Below, one piece after another: positions 1 to 11,778 of a stretch of DNA of 64,000 nucleotides. Position 1 is the first letter of the stretch. Each line of letters begins with the position of its first letter. The notes under the pieces were generated by a model. It did not search any database and was not told where the DNA came from. It saw only the letters and a list, made by a program, of their open reading frames with translations. This stretch comes from Triatoma infestans (lineage: Eukaryota > Arthropoda > Insecta > Hemiptera > Reduviidae), in NCBI GenBank assembly GCA_011037195.1, contig JAAEAF010001573.1, forward strand, positions 1 to 64,000. The letters are read 5' to 3'. Position numbers and translations under genes: made by a program.

Positions 1-430
1 TAAACAGAATAGGAGCGTTTTTATGGAAATGGTACATGTTTATACATAGTATTAAGATAATATGGCCAAATATACTAGTACTAGTTGAATAATTAACTAC
101 TGAACTACTAAGTATCTATAGTGGAACTATTGAAGCACACTATCCATTAATTTGCCATAACTAATTAAAACTGCAATGGAGTAAACTCGCAAATAATACT
201 ATATTACGAAAAGGTGGAACATATCTAAATTCCCAGTTGGATGAGACCAACTAAAGCGTCAACATATACACAACGTAACGTTCACAGGGTTTAGAATATG
301 CTAGCATCACAGACAGGAGAGACACCATTTTCTCTTCAAATTACCGCTTAAACTACTCATATGCTTAGCTGGAAGGGATGTGAATGGGGAGTGGAGAACT
401 CCCCCCTTCATCTCTTCACAACAAGTGCTG
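1..430. other. unassigned AT-rich DNA
   Basis: I see no coding similarity, tRNA-like boxes or recognisable repeat here before the microsatellite that follows. Confidence 0.5.

Positions 431-481
<51 letters not shown>
431..481. repeat. compound (TC)n(AC)n microsatellite
   Basis: About nine TC units run directly into about sixteen AC units. The short open frame across it encodes only dipeptide repeats and is not a gene. Confidence 0.95.
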
Positions 482-482
<1 letters not shown>

Positions 483-666
483 TCTCTCTTCATGCCTAAA
501 TACGTCACCGAAACTCCTAACGTCAATTTACTGCCTTCCGTGTCTGTTGCTTCCTAAACTAAGTGCAGGGCGGCTTACTGTTTTCCCCCTTCTCTAACCA
601 ACACCAAAAGCCCAACTAACTTTTACTCGCTTACACACACATACACTCCCTTCATAAGTTTTACGT

Positions 667-699
667 ACGTATATATATATAAATATATATATATATATG
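667..699. repeat. (AT)n microsatellite
   Basis: An alternating AT run broken by one AA step, flanked by ordinary AT-rich sequence. Confidence 0.9.
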
Positions 700-1834
700 T
701 ACTTCATTAATATAAGGCCAATTAAAACTCCTTACCCTTCTTCGTCAGCGGCATCTTTTTCGCTTATACCGCTCCAATTTTCCATGTCAAAAGTTAACGT
801 TTATAATCTAATCTAATATGATTTCTAACAGTGATATACATGCTTACTATACGAATGCTTTTAAATACTCCTAAGAGGCTATATAAAATTACAAACAAAG
901 TGGCAAATCTTATTAACTAAATTGCGTAGTAAGTGAATCACATGTTCACTGTTTTCAAGCATCTTCATTGAAATATATATTATTTATTTAAACCACCATT
1001 ATTCTAGTGAATTTAATGTACTTTTTAATACATTGACTTCGAAACTTCAAAAACTTGGAAATGAATTTCATTGACCATAGCAAAGACAAATCTGTTAGTC
1101 AAACAAACTTTTCTGCAAATCACAAGCATTCAAACCATGAATGAGATTATGGTAAAATTAACAAAATGTTTAACGTAATTGACTAGGACAATTGGTAATT
1201 TCGATCCGCATCAGAAATTGAATAAATTAAGAATTTTAAGTTTAGGCAGATTCGTTGCTAATTTATTGAACAATATTCGCCGCTGAGTTCAAAAAAAAAG
1301 GTGAATGGATATTAAATAATTATTGGCCAATTAAATTTAAATCTAACAGCCCATTGTAAATAGGTAACTTTGAAATGTACATTTTGAAATTAGTAAGTTC
1401 GGTTATATGATAGTTCCTTTAACAATGGGTACTTAGGTAATTCATAGTAGGCAACAGTTAATTTTGGTAAAGCAGATTACGTGAAATTAATTAACATTTC
1501 TATGGAAATTCTAGCTAAACACCACCACGCTTACAGCTACCTGCATTCCCTCATACTTTTACAGAGAACTAATATTTTTATAGAAAAATCATTTTGTGAA
1601 CATGTTTCACAGTAAAACAGAATGAAAAATAAATAAAAAACCTTTCTAATCAATTTTATCAATGTAAAAATTCCATTCGGCCTGACAAATTTTATTTTAT
1701 GTTTTTTTACGAATCCTACCCAATGCAATTAATACAAAAAATTGAATTAGCTGGAAGCCTTTCTTTTGTACTACAAAATTTTTATAAATTAATCAAATAT
1801 CAAACATTTTAATAAAATTAAAAAAAAAAAAAAA
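700..1834. other. unassigned AT-rich DNA
   Basis: Very AT-rich, with many stops in all frames. It ends in an A-run that abuts the first family A repeat. I recognise no element in it. Confidence 0.5.
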
Positions 1835-2381
1835 TCTGATGTGAAACACTCACACAACTTTCTCTTACACCAGTTTTTAAAATTGTAGTTGACAAATTTT
1901 ATAGTTAGTATACAAAATTTAATGAAATTTGTTGGAGTTCGTCGAAATTTATCGAAAACTGAAAAAACTGTTCAGTAAAAGCGCACTTCCGGTTTACTAA
2001 TTTTCTTGAAACTCGGAATGTTGCCCATCTATTTATTTCTAATTAATTCTGTTTGGATGGTAGAATTATATAATCAACTATGGATAGCACTTCAGAGAAA
2101 AATATAACCCCACCTATCCCCCAAAAGTACCCTTAAATGAATTTTCCCAGAGAAATGTTTTAAATAAAAGTTATAGATTTTTGTATGCGTAGTTGACATA
2201 TCGAGTTTGAAGAAAATCGTCGGAACCATTTTTGAGAAAATCGCATAAAACTGAAAAAGACATTGAGTAAAGTGGTATTTCCGGTTGAGGAATTTTGACA
2301 GATGACTTACTGTAGGATCCCATAGTGAACCCAAATGGAATATCAAGTTTGAAGTTTCCACGATTTTTCATTTTTGAGCTA

Positions 2382-2418
<37 letters not shown>

Positions 2419-2553
2419 ACACACACAGACCATTTGCTAAAAACCACTTTTTTGGACTCAGAGAAACCTCAAAACGGATATTTCTGGTAAAAACTCGATA
2501 TGGAAAATTCGGCACGATTACAATACTTCCTCTTACTAGGAGTAAGAGAAGGT
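1835..2553 (+). mobile_element. family A interspersed element, copy 1
   Basis: It begins TCTGATGTGAAACACTCACA right after an A-run and ends in a near-palindrome, CTCTTACTAGGAGTAAGAG. Between the ends lie about two copies of a roughly 300-bp monomer whose landmarks are 'CACTTCCGGTT', 'TGAAACTCGGAAT', 'AGTACCCTTAAATGAATTTT' and 'ATTTTTGAGAAAATCGC'. A CA microsatellite lies close to the 3' end. It has no coding capacity. The 5' end carries CTTTCTCTTAC and the 3' end GTAAGAGAAGG, so the subterminal ends are partly inverted copies. A non-autonomous Helentron-like or MITE-like element fits. The family is real because seven or more copies occur in the window; its class is inferred. Confidence 0.8.
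2384..2428. repeat. (CA)n microsatellite inside family A
   Basis: About twenty CA units with one TA interruption, at the same internal position where copy 7 has ACACCCACCCATAC and copy 4 has a TG run. The microsatellite therefore seems to grow from a fixed seed inside the element. Confidence 0.9.
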
Positions 2554-2673
2554 AAAAATCAATATCATGCTGATTAAATTAATTTTTAAATACCGGATAC
2601 ACGATAGGATCATATAAGTTGTCAAGTTTATAACAGTATACTGCATTAATTTATTATTGTTAGTAGTAGTAAA

Positions 2674-2926
2674 TTCTTTTTTTTTAATTAAAGGCGCGTC
2701 AACATCTATGGTCATTTGCGCCCGGAGACTTCTCAGTGCACTGCCGGCCTGGACAGTGTTCTCTAGTTACAGACAACACTGTCTATTACCGGACGGTGAG
2801 CTGTAGAGGCTCCTAGGAAGAAAAAATCTAAGGGTAGCACTGCTGGATTCGAACCAGGGTGTTCCGCGTTGCTAGTCTAGCCCTTTACTAGTCTAGCTGC
2901 TAGTTTACCACTTAGCTATTCCCTTC
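2674..2926 (-). mobile_element. SINE1 (tRNA-headed SINE), copy 1
   Basis: On the minus strand the head reads TAGCTAAGTGGTAAAC (Pol III A box) followed by GGTTCGAATCC (B box). A body of about 150 bp with CTAGGAGCCTCTACAGCTCA and CTGTCC repeats follows, and it ends in AATTAAAAAAAAAGAATTT. This is the layout of a tRNA-derived SINE. Five copies on both strands share head, body and tail. Between the A and B boxes there is a small duplication of 'CTAGACTAG', not seen in the other copies. Confidence 0.8.
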
Positions 2927-2939
2927 CCATTATTATTAT

Positions 2940-3680
2940 TAATATTGATGTAGGACAACTCCTCACAAGACTGAATCTTGTTAACAAGAAAATAATTCAA
3001 ATTGATAAACCCTGATGTGTAATATTCAGATGACTTTCTATCATTCAATAATTTTATTAATAAATGACCATTTTTTCTTCGAACTTGGAACCTTTACTTA
3101 GTATTGAGCTTACAAATAAATAAAAGTAGTAGAAATTATGCTTGGTAATTTATGGGGCTTAGGACTTATCTGATCGCGATTACATGGTTATGACCCTATG
3201 AGGGAATCGTAAAACTTATAAGAGTAGTATAAAGATAAGCCTTGTCCTACAGATCCTCCATTAGCCCACCCCCCCTAAAATCAGTTATTCAAAAAAATCG
3301 TTTCAATTGAAAGTGAGACTTTTTTTTTATGTTAGTCTGCAGTTTGGAAAAAATCGTGTGGTGTTGTATTTGAAATAAACTCCGTAAAAAAAAAAATTAC
3401 CTATTCTTTTAATTTTGCTCTGCCAGATTTTCTACAAATTTAAATTTATAGTCATGTATTTAATGTACTTTAATACTATGTAGGCGGTGGAACGTACAGT
3501 ATTGAAATGAAACCTCACCTCAGAGAAGACAAATGATGGTGATGAATTAAAGCTAGTGAAGAACTTCAATTAACTGAGGTTCCTATCCATTTCGGCAGAT
3601 AAATATGCCTCTTCGCTGTAAAACTAAGCGTCGGAGAAAGGAAAAAGTGCTATTTCTGCAGCAGAAAAAAAAAATATATA
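2940..3680. other. unassigned AT-rich DNA
   Basis: Poly(A)/poly(T) tracts and stops in every frame; no similarity recognised. Confidence 0.5.
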
Positions 3681-3684
3681 TTAA

Positions 3685-4262
3685 GTTGTGGTGGTGGTTG
3701 GTTCCATAGAGCTGAAAAGCATCAGAGACATTTTCCGTGATACCCTGCTTCTTTTTGTGGTCATCGACCGGTTTCGGACGTTTACCCATCTTCAGGTTGC
3801 GTTGTCAAACAGTGTGAGAACACAGACTTGCCCAGAGCAAATTCAGTTAACACACTGACTGTTTTTTTTTAATTATATTTAAAACTAAACTCTTAAACGA
3901 GATCAAGAAGGGGTATGGTGATAGTACCTGGAGTGGGAAAAATGAATACGTGTTTGGGTTTAAGATTACATCCCCTCCAACAACAGAGTTTAAGATTAGA
4001 CCCCCACGTGTTGGATGTTTCCATTTTAAGAAAAATTTGCCCCTTTAACAACCCAAACCCGTGTTCCTTTTTCCCATTCAGGTACCATCACCATACCTCT
4101 CTTGACCTAGTTAAAGAGTTTATTTTTAAATACAATTAAAATACCAGTCGGTGTGTAAACTGAATTTGCTCTGTGCAAGTCTGTGTTATCACACTGTTTG
4201 ACAAACGTATTCTGAAGATGGGCGAACGCAAAAAGAAGGAATATGTCTCTGATATATATTAA
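3685..4262. mobile_element. family B foldback element, copy 1
   Basis: The left arm (3685-3915) and right arm (about 4085-4262) are inverted copies of each other: the left-arm CTGAAGATGGGTAAACG, read on the minus strand, reappears on the plus strand at 4212. The centre holds two CCCC-rich direct motifs around TTTAAGATTAGACCCCCAC and TTTAAGATTACATCCCC. Each arm carries, or once carried, a hammerhead-like motif pointing outward. The right arm has lost about 21 bases covering the GAAA box and helix III. The family recurs at 20.6, 26.6, 30.3, 46.9, 48.0 and 53.1 kb. It has no coding capacity. Confidence 0.75.
3762..3799 (-). ncRNA. hammerhead-like motif, family B left arm (degraded)
   Basis: The minus strand has CTGAAGA (core), a weak GG..CC stem II, GAAA, the palindrome ACCGGT and C, then GATG. 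The stem I partner has decayed to CAAC, so only one pair remains and I expect no activity. It is useful mainly as a family member. Confidence 0.45.
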
Positions 4263-4289
4263 ATACTGGAAAATCTCAAACTTAGGCAA

Positions 4290-4880
4290 TCGCTGAAATA
4301 GAGAAAATTCATACTGTTTATATTAAGCGTTTACTTTTACTTTTATTAAACATTACAATTCATTTTATACTGGTTGAAACATAGTAAATTCTTGGTGTAA
4401 CATATTTAACATACCAAACACTCAGCGTCCGCTCTAGGGGCGGGCAACCCGGACATTTGTCCAGAGCGCCAAAATTTAGGGGCGCCATTTTGGCGATAAA
4501 AGTGAGAAAAATATAGATGTGGTTTAATATTCAATTAATAGAAAATTTCACATATCGATTTTTTATTTCGCTTAAAATTTACAGTGCGTAGGTATTTGTA
4601 TTGTTTATGTCTAAAAGCTAAAAATATTTACACTATTATTGAAATATTAAAGCAGAATTTGTAAAGGACGATGCTTGAACTTGTTTGAACATGCATATAC
4701 TTCTCTGAACAGAATAGCATTCGTACGTGAGCAGAGCGCTGCTTCAGCTTGTGTTTGAACTTGCATAAACTTGCTTAAAAAAATATATATATATATTCTT
4801 AAGGAACGGCAATTTGCCCGGAGCGATGTAATCACTAGAACGAGCGCTGCAAACACTAGATATCCTAAACTATATTATGA
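4290..4880. other. unassigned, with a GC-rich patch
   Basis: The only standout is a GC-rich patch at about 4423-4492 (GGGGCGGGCAACCCGG, then GGGGCGCCATTTTGGCG). It looks like the end of a DNA transposon, perhaps hAT-type, but I see no partner end. The rest is AT-rich. Confidence 0.35.
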
Positions 4881-5042
4881 CGGAATGGATTCGCTCAGTG
4901 ACAACGCGCTGGATTAGCAACGCGGAGGCCCAGCGTTCGAGTCCAGCAGTGCTGCCCGTAGGCATTTTCTCTACCTAGGAGCCTCTACAGCTCACGGTGT
5001 TGGACAGTGCTGTCTGTGACGAGAGTGCAATTGCACCTACAG
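4881..5042 (+). mobile_element. SINE1, copy 2 (3' truncated)
   Basis: The head TTCGCTCAGTGACAACG (A-box region) is followed by CGTTCGAGTCC (B box) and the SINE1 body through CTAGGAGCCTCTACAGCTCA and the CTGTC repeats. The last part of the body and the A-rich tail are missing. Confidence 0.75.
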
Positions 5043-5512
5043 TTGTAAATTCCGATAAAGCAAAATTAGACTAATATAACAATTAAATATTTAGCAGGCG
5101 TTGAAATTCGCATATATATGGAAGCATTTAAAACCTTTATTGTAAAATTATATCTTGCTTTAGGCCTTTTGGCCAAGAAGCAAAAACATACAATTTGTAT
5201 AAGCGTATATATAAATCAAATCTCCGTAGAATTTTGCCACACAATTTAGTGTTAAAAAAGAACACCGCCAAAAGCTGACGTCATAAATTCTATTCTTCTT
5301 TTCTCAGTATTCTGTTTTATTTTTAAAATGTTTTCGGAATAGTAGGCGAGAGAGAGAGCGAATGAGGATGAAATAATTATTAAATGGTGGTTAGCTAATA
5401 TAAATAACTTCCCGTTGGTTAATCCTAGCGTTGGTTGCAAATTAAAAATAATACCCCTTTTTTTTCCTTTACCCATCTTTCAACTGCAAAAGTAGAAAGG
5501 ATGTGTTGGTAT

Positions 5513-5514
<2 letters not shown>

Positions 5515-5544
<30 letters not shown>
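5515..5544. repeat. (TG)n microsatellite
   Basis: About fifteen uninterrupted GT units. Confidence 0.95.
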
Positions 5545-5545
<1 letters not shown>

Positions 5546-7692
5546 TATATACTGGAGCTGGAGAAGTTCCAGCCTCATGTCTTATAGACCCTTTATTCTC
5601 ACACCGTTTTTCTTGCTGAACTGTACATTACTATGTTACAATTTATGTGGCCGCTGAGCAATATAAAGCTAATAGTGGTTTGCAGTACTTAATTATGTTG
5701 ACTTTACGTAATTTATGCTATTAATTTATCTATTATGATAAATATATTTTATTGCTAGTATGGGCTTTTAAATACGGGTTATTAAATTTTATTTTTATTA
5801 ACATAATTTATCATAAGAAGAATTTTTAATTTCCTATAATAAGTTAGTTGTACAAGGTGATTCAAGAAGAGACGATAGGGAACAATGCTGGAGGATCTGA
5901 CCTAAAAAATTTATGTTGCTACAAGCGGTGGTAACCCTCGTAGTTTTTGTTACGACTCTTGCAAATACTTTCATCCTGTAAGAAGTGCCAAATTCAATTT
6001 TAAAGCGGAAACCAACTTTTTATTCGACTTGTTCCTCCTTCCTAATCACTTATCACATTTAATGCGCACCTGACATTAACATCTTTTCACATTTTATTCG
6101 ACTACTGAACCCTTCACAGCATTATTCAGATTTCACAAATATAAATCCGCTTCCCTTCTTCATTAGTTATGAGCTTCCTAAGAGTTCTGTAGAGGATTTG
6201 AATGGGGAAAAGAGTTAGTGAATTTGAACTATTGTCATGATTTCCTGGTATTTTAATTAAAACAAAAAGCACTGCAAAGGCAGTTATCTAAGAAAAAGTG
6301 AAAGAGTGATGTAAGGCTAATATAGCGGAGCTAATGTAGCGGTGTGATAGACTAAGCTGGTAGAGTTTATCTTTCTTGAAAGTTGAAGATATTATTTTCT
6401 CGCCGAAGAAAACCCTTCGTTTTAATAGAGGTCGAGCCAAATCCCGAATTCCCCTACTTTGGTTCTACTAGGGGTAAGCAGGCGGGTCTTGACTTCTTTA
6501 GGGCATTACGCTGAGGCATTTGTGGTGGGAGGTAGATATCCGTTGACGACTTTGCTCTAATAACTGTCTGCTCTAGTTACAATTTTCTCTTGTGTTAGGG
6601 CTAGTCGGGTGGGCTATGCTTATCCTTATTTTATATCTGGTTTGGAGCAACAATGCCAAAATTGTCTACATCTATCAATCTTGTTTGATCAATCAGCTTC
6701 TTTTTTTTTTTAAATTTAGTATTTCTGTAAAGGGTATCTGACTTTAAGCACGCAGAGTATTAACTAACTTATGGTTATGAAACAAATCGGCTATAAATTA
6801 AACAGGAGGTTTTTTAACAGACCGTGCTGGACAATGTCTATAAATTAACATGATTCATTTTCTTTTCAAAGGCAGGTTTCAGTGTTCGGCCAACTTTAAG
6901 GTATTCATTGTACATGACTCTGAATATGTATTGAAGTATGTCCGGCAGTAAAAAGTTCTTCTTTGTCTTGAAGCGTGAGCCACTTCAGCATAGTTATTTT
7001 CACTTGCATAATGCATCCTTGAGGTGACCAGATAAAGCTGTTGGACCGAGATTCGGGCTGCCCGGCTTTTACGTTTAATTTTTTATTAGTTTCAAATGTT
7101 GACTATGCGACATATAGGCGAGCGTTGTTTCGGGATAAGAATACCTACTTCCTTTCTCTGACAATCTTAGCATTTTTTTTTTTTTTTCAGAATTTCAGGC
7201 TTCACTTTATTTTTTAACATCTTATTTTCAACATATTTACTTTCCATGATATTGACTGTTGACAAAATCATTAGTATCAATGCGAAATTCAATTGATGGA
7301 GTTTTTAAAGATTACAATTATATTGCCACTTTTCAATTTATAAACCAATTTTATAAAAGTTTCCATAATTTATATAACTGACTCCGCTATCGTTAATGTT
7401 TTCTGGAAAATGCAAATTCATAGAGGACATGTGATATAAGTTCTGACAAAGAGGTCAGGAATTATTCTTTAATAATTACTGAAATAACTCTTTGTATTTT
7501 GTTACTTCCATTCTAAGAACGAAAAGTTGGAAAAATAATATTTTCATTTTAATAAACAAAAATAGTTTTTTTTAACAAAGTAAAATGAATGCGGAGGAAA
7601 AAATAATAAAGAAAAAAGAAAAGAATTTAAAAGAAACTTTGCATGGTTTTCTTTATTAATCTATTATCTTGTCTGTTCGTTCTATTATATCG

Positions 7693-7706
7693 CCACCAGA
7701 GGGGGC
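7693..7706 (+). promoter_or_regulatory. CTCF-like motif (weak candidate)
   Basis: CCACCAGAGGGGGC fits the CCASYAGRKGGC zinc-finger consensus with one mismatch (G for the final C). It is a GC-rich word in AT-rich surroundings. A single motif match without chromatin data is weak evidence. Confidence 0.15.
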
Positions 7707-8487
7707 TCTCTTTACAATTATAAGCAAATTTTTCCAAGTGATTAATGGATTTATTATAATAGGGAATTTTATGACAGAGATAAATGAATTCATTAAATTA
7801 TTCGCTATATATTAATAAATTATTTTATTATTATTATTACCATCCTAGTCCCATTATAAATATTTTTATTTATATTTTCACTCGTTCATTCTAGGCAATG
7901 TTTTAATCTATTCTCCGCTAATTACGATCAATATGTATCTTCTTGCATTTCCATAATTTCATTTGACCATGTCCGCTCGCTACCGCTTTATATTTGTGTA
8001 CTTCATTAACCTCATTGCTAGGTCAAAATTAAATGAACTCTTTGACTACATTTCAATCCAATCATTATATTTTTGGAAATTCACCAGCAGTAACAGAAAC
8101 TTTACAAATTTGAAATTGTGCTTCTCTCTGTTTTTGTTTACTTTTTTCTATTGTTACTTTTTTTTTTTTTTTTTTTGTATTTTGAAAGGTGCATAACATC
8201 AATGGTCCTTTGCACCTGAACTATATTAAATAGACACTTTACCTTTTAATAAACACTCTATATTAGTGGAACAGAAAAAAAAAAACAATCTAACGAAATA
8301 GATACAATCTTAACCTTTTTATTTCAATATAATGCAGCTCTAATCTTTTAATTTTGCTTGATTAGTTTGGCAGATCAAAAACTACTTGAGTACAGTCAGA
8401 CATATTTCCTCATCATTCTTAACATCTATATTCTGATCGTGTATTATTTACATTTATTCTGTGTGTACATTCATTCTAATAAAAAGA

Positions 8488-8595
8488 ACATTCATCCTTA
8501 TAAATACAGTCATCCCTATAAATTCATTCATCCTTATAAATACATTCATCCTTATAAATACATTCATCCTTATAAATACATTTATCCATTAAAAC
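8488..8595. repeat. 18-bp minisatellite, about six units
   Basis: The unit ACATTCATCCTTATAAAT is repeated in tandem. Units 1, 4 and 5 are identical, 2 and 3 differ at a few positions, and the last is degenerate. Because 18 is a multiple of three, one frame stays open and reads a six-residue HPYKYI-like repeat. I take that to be accidental, since there is no other coding evidence. Confidence 0.9.
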
Positions 8596-8942
8596 ACAAT
8601 TACGATTCTCACATACGTCTATTTACAGCAGAGTGGAGTACTCTATATTCCTCACACTCTATGAAGATTTTTTTTTACTATTTTAAAAACACACTAGATT
8701 TTCATATTGTGATTATTAACATCAATTCCAAATATTTCATCACATTTAAATTTTTATCTTATTCAATTCTTGTCTTTAATATAAACTGTACAAAAAAGGA
8801 AAAAAAACCTTGTTAATAATTTCTTTTTTACTCCTAGTATTATGAATGTATCAAACATACGAAATTGAGTTTTCCAGAAATACATTTTTTTGGATCTCAC
8901 CTGTATATGAAAGGAATGTTTTTAATGAATTTCTGTATGAAT

Positions 8943-9940
8943 TCTCTTATTCCTAGTAAGAGGAAGTATTGTATTCGTGTTAAATTTTCGATATCGAGTT
9001 TTCACCGGAAATTGGTGTTTTGAGGTCCCTTGAGTCCAAAAAAGTGGTTTTTAGAAAACAGTCCTTATGTAGATCTGTGTGTGAACAGCATAGCTCGAAA
9101 ACGAAAAATCGTATAAAGTTCAAACTGATTTTCCGTTTAGGTATCACCATGGGATCCGACAGTAGATCAGCGGTCAAAATTCCTCAACCGGAAATAGCCC
9201 TTTACTTAATGTTTTTTTTTTTTTTACTTCCTTGCGATTTTCTCAAAAATGGTTCCGACTATTTTCTTCAAACTTGGAATGTCAACTACAAATATAAAGA
9301 TATACAACTTTTATTTAAAACATTTCTCTGGGAAAATTCTTTTAAGGGGACTTTTGGGGGAGAGATGACGTTAGATTTTCCTCTAAAGTGCTACTTCAGT
9401 TTACTATACAATTCTATCATCTAAATAATAGTAATTAAAATTAAATGTTTGTGCAAATTCCGAGTTTGAAAAAATTCGGATACCGGAAGTTGGTTTTTAC
9501 TGAAATGTATTTTTCAGTTTTCTGGTATTTTCTCGAAAATGGCTCCAACGATATTCCTTAAACTAGGAATGTGATCTACACATATAATGAGCTACAACTT
9601 TGATTTCTAACATTTTTCCTGGTAAAGTCATTTAAGGGGGCTTTTACTGGAGGGGTGAGTTTATGTTTTTCTCTAATGTGCTATCGTAGTTGATTATACA
9701 ATTCTACCATAGAAACAGAATTAATTAGAAATAAACTGAGGACCGACATTCTGAGTTTCAAAAAAATTATTTAGCCGGGTAGTGCGTTTTTACTGAACAT
9801 TTTTTTCAGTTTTCGACGATCTCCATCGAATATAATCAAATTACCAAATTATATATATAGTTAATGTACCAACACTAACTATAAAATTTGTCAATTACAA
9901 TTTTGAAAACTGGAGTAAGAGAAAGTTGTGTGAGTGAATA
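8943..9940 (-). mobile_element. family A element, copy 2 (near full length)
   Basis: On the plus strand it opens with CTCTTATTCCTAGTAAGAGG (the hairpin 3' end, inverted) and closes with TGGAGTAAGAGAAAGTTGTG. It holds two full roughly 300-bp monomers, seen by repeats of 'TTCTC(A/G)AAAATGG' at about 9240 and 9533, and of 'CTACAACTTT' and 'GGGGGAGAG/GGAGGGGTG'. The terminal CACTCACAC block is reduced to TGTGTGAGTGAATA. The open frame at 9020-9424 is not a gene. Confidence 0.8.
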
Positions 9941-9944
9941 CAAT

Positions 9945-10188
9945 AGAAACATACTGTACTTATGTAAACATACATGATACAGGGGTGTGGCTCTACATTT
10001 CTAAATAAACAAAAAAATATCACTCACATGTAAATTGTAGAAAAAGTAAACATTTAACACTAACAATATATTTCACAATTAGCACTCAAAACCATCAATC
10101 GACTCTCATATAAGTCCAAAATAGAAATTCTCATTTTAATAGCACATCAACAAATTTGAATACATTTCTTCAGCTGATTCCCATCGAT
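9945..10188. other. unassigned AT-rich DNA
   Basis: Nothing recognised between family A copy 2 and the LINE relic. Confidence 0.4.
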
Positions 10189-10189
10189 T

Positions 10190-11412
10190 ATATTTAGTAA
10201 CTCACGACGGAGTCCTCTTCATTACCTCTGAGATCTATATAGAAGATCTGTATATATTGAGCAAGGAACTCCTTCCTGTACGACCTATAGATTGGACATT
10301 TCAGCAAAAAATGTACCAAAGTATCCGCTCTTTTGCATTCAAAGATCACATACCATGCTCGTATTGATGGAAACCCTTTCTCCATTTAGAAATAGCCTTA
10401 TAATATTAAATATTGGACAATCTCAACTAGCATAAGACTTTTTGCTGTTTATCGGCATTCTTTCCATGATGTAACGTTCACCTGTTAATTATCTAAAAAA
10501 GGGGTTGTATTTTGAGTTCAGTATACGATTAACATCTTGACTCCTCAAATGATTTGTCCACCTTTCAATAATATCAACTTTGAAATCAAGCGAAACCTCA
10601 TTACTATTGAAATTATAATACCTGGGAACCCTATTGCCACAAGTGTGTTGTGGAGATGAAGGAACCAATGGTTTTTTGAGTGCGATAGCAGGTTGATGGT
10701 TGTTAGGTAATTTATCATAACCTCAAAGCATTTTTTTAAAGTTTCATTCGGAGACATACGAAGAAATTTGAAGCCATAGATTCAATGTCCTCTCTAATAC
10801 TGTGACCCGTATATCTTTACAACCTGTTTCAGTATAAATGAAAAGGTTTGGTGTATTGAATGGTAAATGATACAGTTGCTTAAAAAAAACACATTTACAA
10901 CCTTTCCTATGAGTCCAAATAACCAAGGGTCCAAAGTTCAGAAGAGTAAAGAGCTGCAGCTGCTACAATAGATTCATACAACCTGATCTTCACACCCCAG
11001 CTTACAGATTTACCTCGCGCCAGTACTTCCCTCACCTTGCCCGGAGCTTTCAGTCCTTTCTTATAGAACCTTCCCTGACGCAACCCGGAAGTCTCTTATA
11101 CAACTATTAAGGTTTACATCCAAATTCGTGACGTTTACATCCAAAATCGTTTAATTCCAAAAGGTTTACATCCAAATTCGTGACGTTGTTGACATATTTG
11201 ATTTCTTTGTCATCATATTTCAACGGAATGTATCTATTAAATTTGGGTGATGAACTAAATACTATCACATTAGCCTTTTGAGTGTTCACAGATAAGCCGT
11301 TCACCTTGCAATAATCCAATAGAAATTTTGGTGAATGTATCACAGTAGATTTTGTTTTTGTTAAAATAACAACATTCGCAAAATCATCCTCTGTGATTTT
11401 AATAATTTGCAA
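10190..11412 (-). pseudogene. non-LTR retrotransposon polymerase relic
   Basis: Reading down the minus strand, 11412-11107 gives reverse-transcriptase palm and thumb text: the catalytic box has decayed to 'DDFANVVILT' (a YADD/FADD box is expected), followed by NGLSVNTQKANVIVFSSSP and YDDKEIKYVNN. Near 11090-10930 another frame continues with KIRLYESIVAAAALYSSELW, the usual thumb/linker of LINE polymerases. At 10385-10194 the C-terminal CCHC-like knuckle CKRADTLVHFLLKCPIY is visible. Several frameshifts and stops separate these pieces. The clade is uncertain. The element is 5'-truncated, and an 11107-11160 local duplication ('GTTTACATCCAAATTCGTGA') sits in the palm part. Confidence 0.75.
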
Positions 11413-11650
11413 AAAATGGATACTTTAACAAAAAGTTACTTTTCTTCAAATATACACAAAAGAGAGTATTATTTTTACTAGTGGAAACGAATATAAAAAA
11501 AAAAAACAATCATACGTATATACGAATAAAATACATCTATGTTGAAAATATTGTAAATCTGAAAAAAAAAGCATGTAAAACAAATGGGTTTAATTGAAGG
11601 ATATCACTGTTTTCTCTCCAAAAACATTCAGAGTGATTTTCGCGTCAAAC
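11413..11650. other. unassigned AT-rich DNA
   Basis: Poly(A) runs and stops; nothing recognised. Confidence 0.4.
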
Positions 11651-11656
11651 TATCCG

Positions 11657-11778
11657 ATTGGTTTTTTTTTTTTTAATATTGACAGTTATTTTAATGGGTT
11701 GGACAAGTGAATTCAGTGAATTATATAAACTTGTATTTCACGATTCAAATAATAATACTGATATACGTATTTGAGGTA
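11657..11778. mobile_element. family E foldback, central fragment
   Basis: AATATTGACAGTTATTTTAA and GGACAAGTGAATTCA, then AACTTGTATTTCACGATTCA and AATAATACTGATAT, match the central hairpin of the family E foldback at 12.8-12.94 kb, including its inverted halves. The arms with the ribozyme-like motifs are absent. Confidence 0.65.

Larger units (their letters stand above)
5043..8480. other. 3.4 kb of mostly unassigned DNA
   Basis: No coding similarity found. It holds a TG microsatellite (5515-5544), a possible transposon end near 5852-5930 (AAGGTGATTCAAGAAG), two moderately GC-richer islands (about 6400-6660 and 7000-7080) of unknown nature, a CTCF-like motif at 7693-7706 and a 30-bp patch at about 8183-8215 resembling the tail side of SINE1. 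Confidence 0.4.

Noticed and set aside
361..597. 78-residue open frame over the TC/AC microsatellite
   Set aside because: It consists of Ser-Leu and Thr-His dipeptide repeats from the microsatellite, with no start context or similarity.
4925..4945. tRNA gene at the SINE1 head
   Set aside because: A and B boxes are present, but no cloverleaf can be closed and the same head repeats with a SINE body.
9020..9424. 134-residue open frame
   Set aside because: It lies wholly inside family A copy 2; the corresponding frames in other copies are closed.
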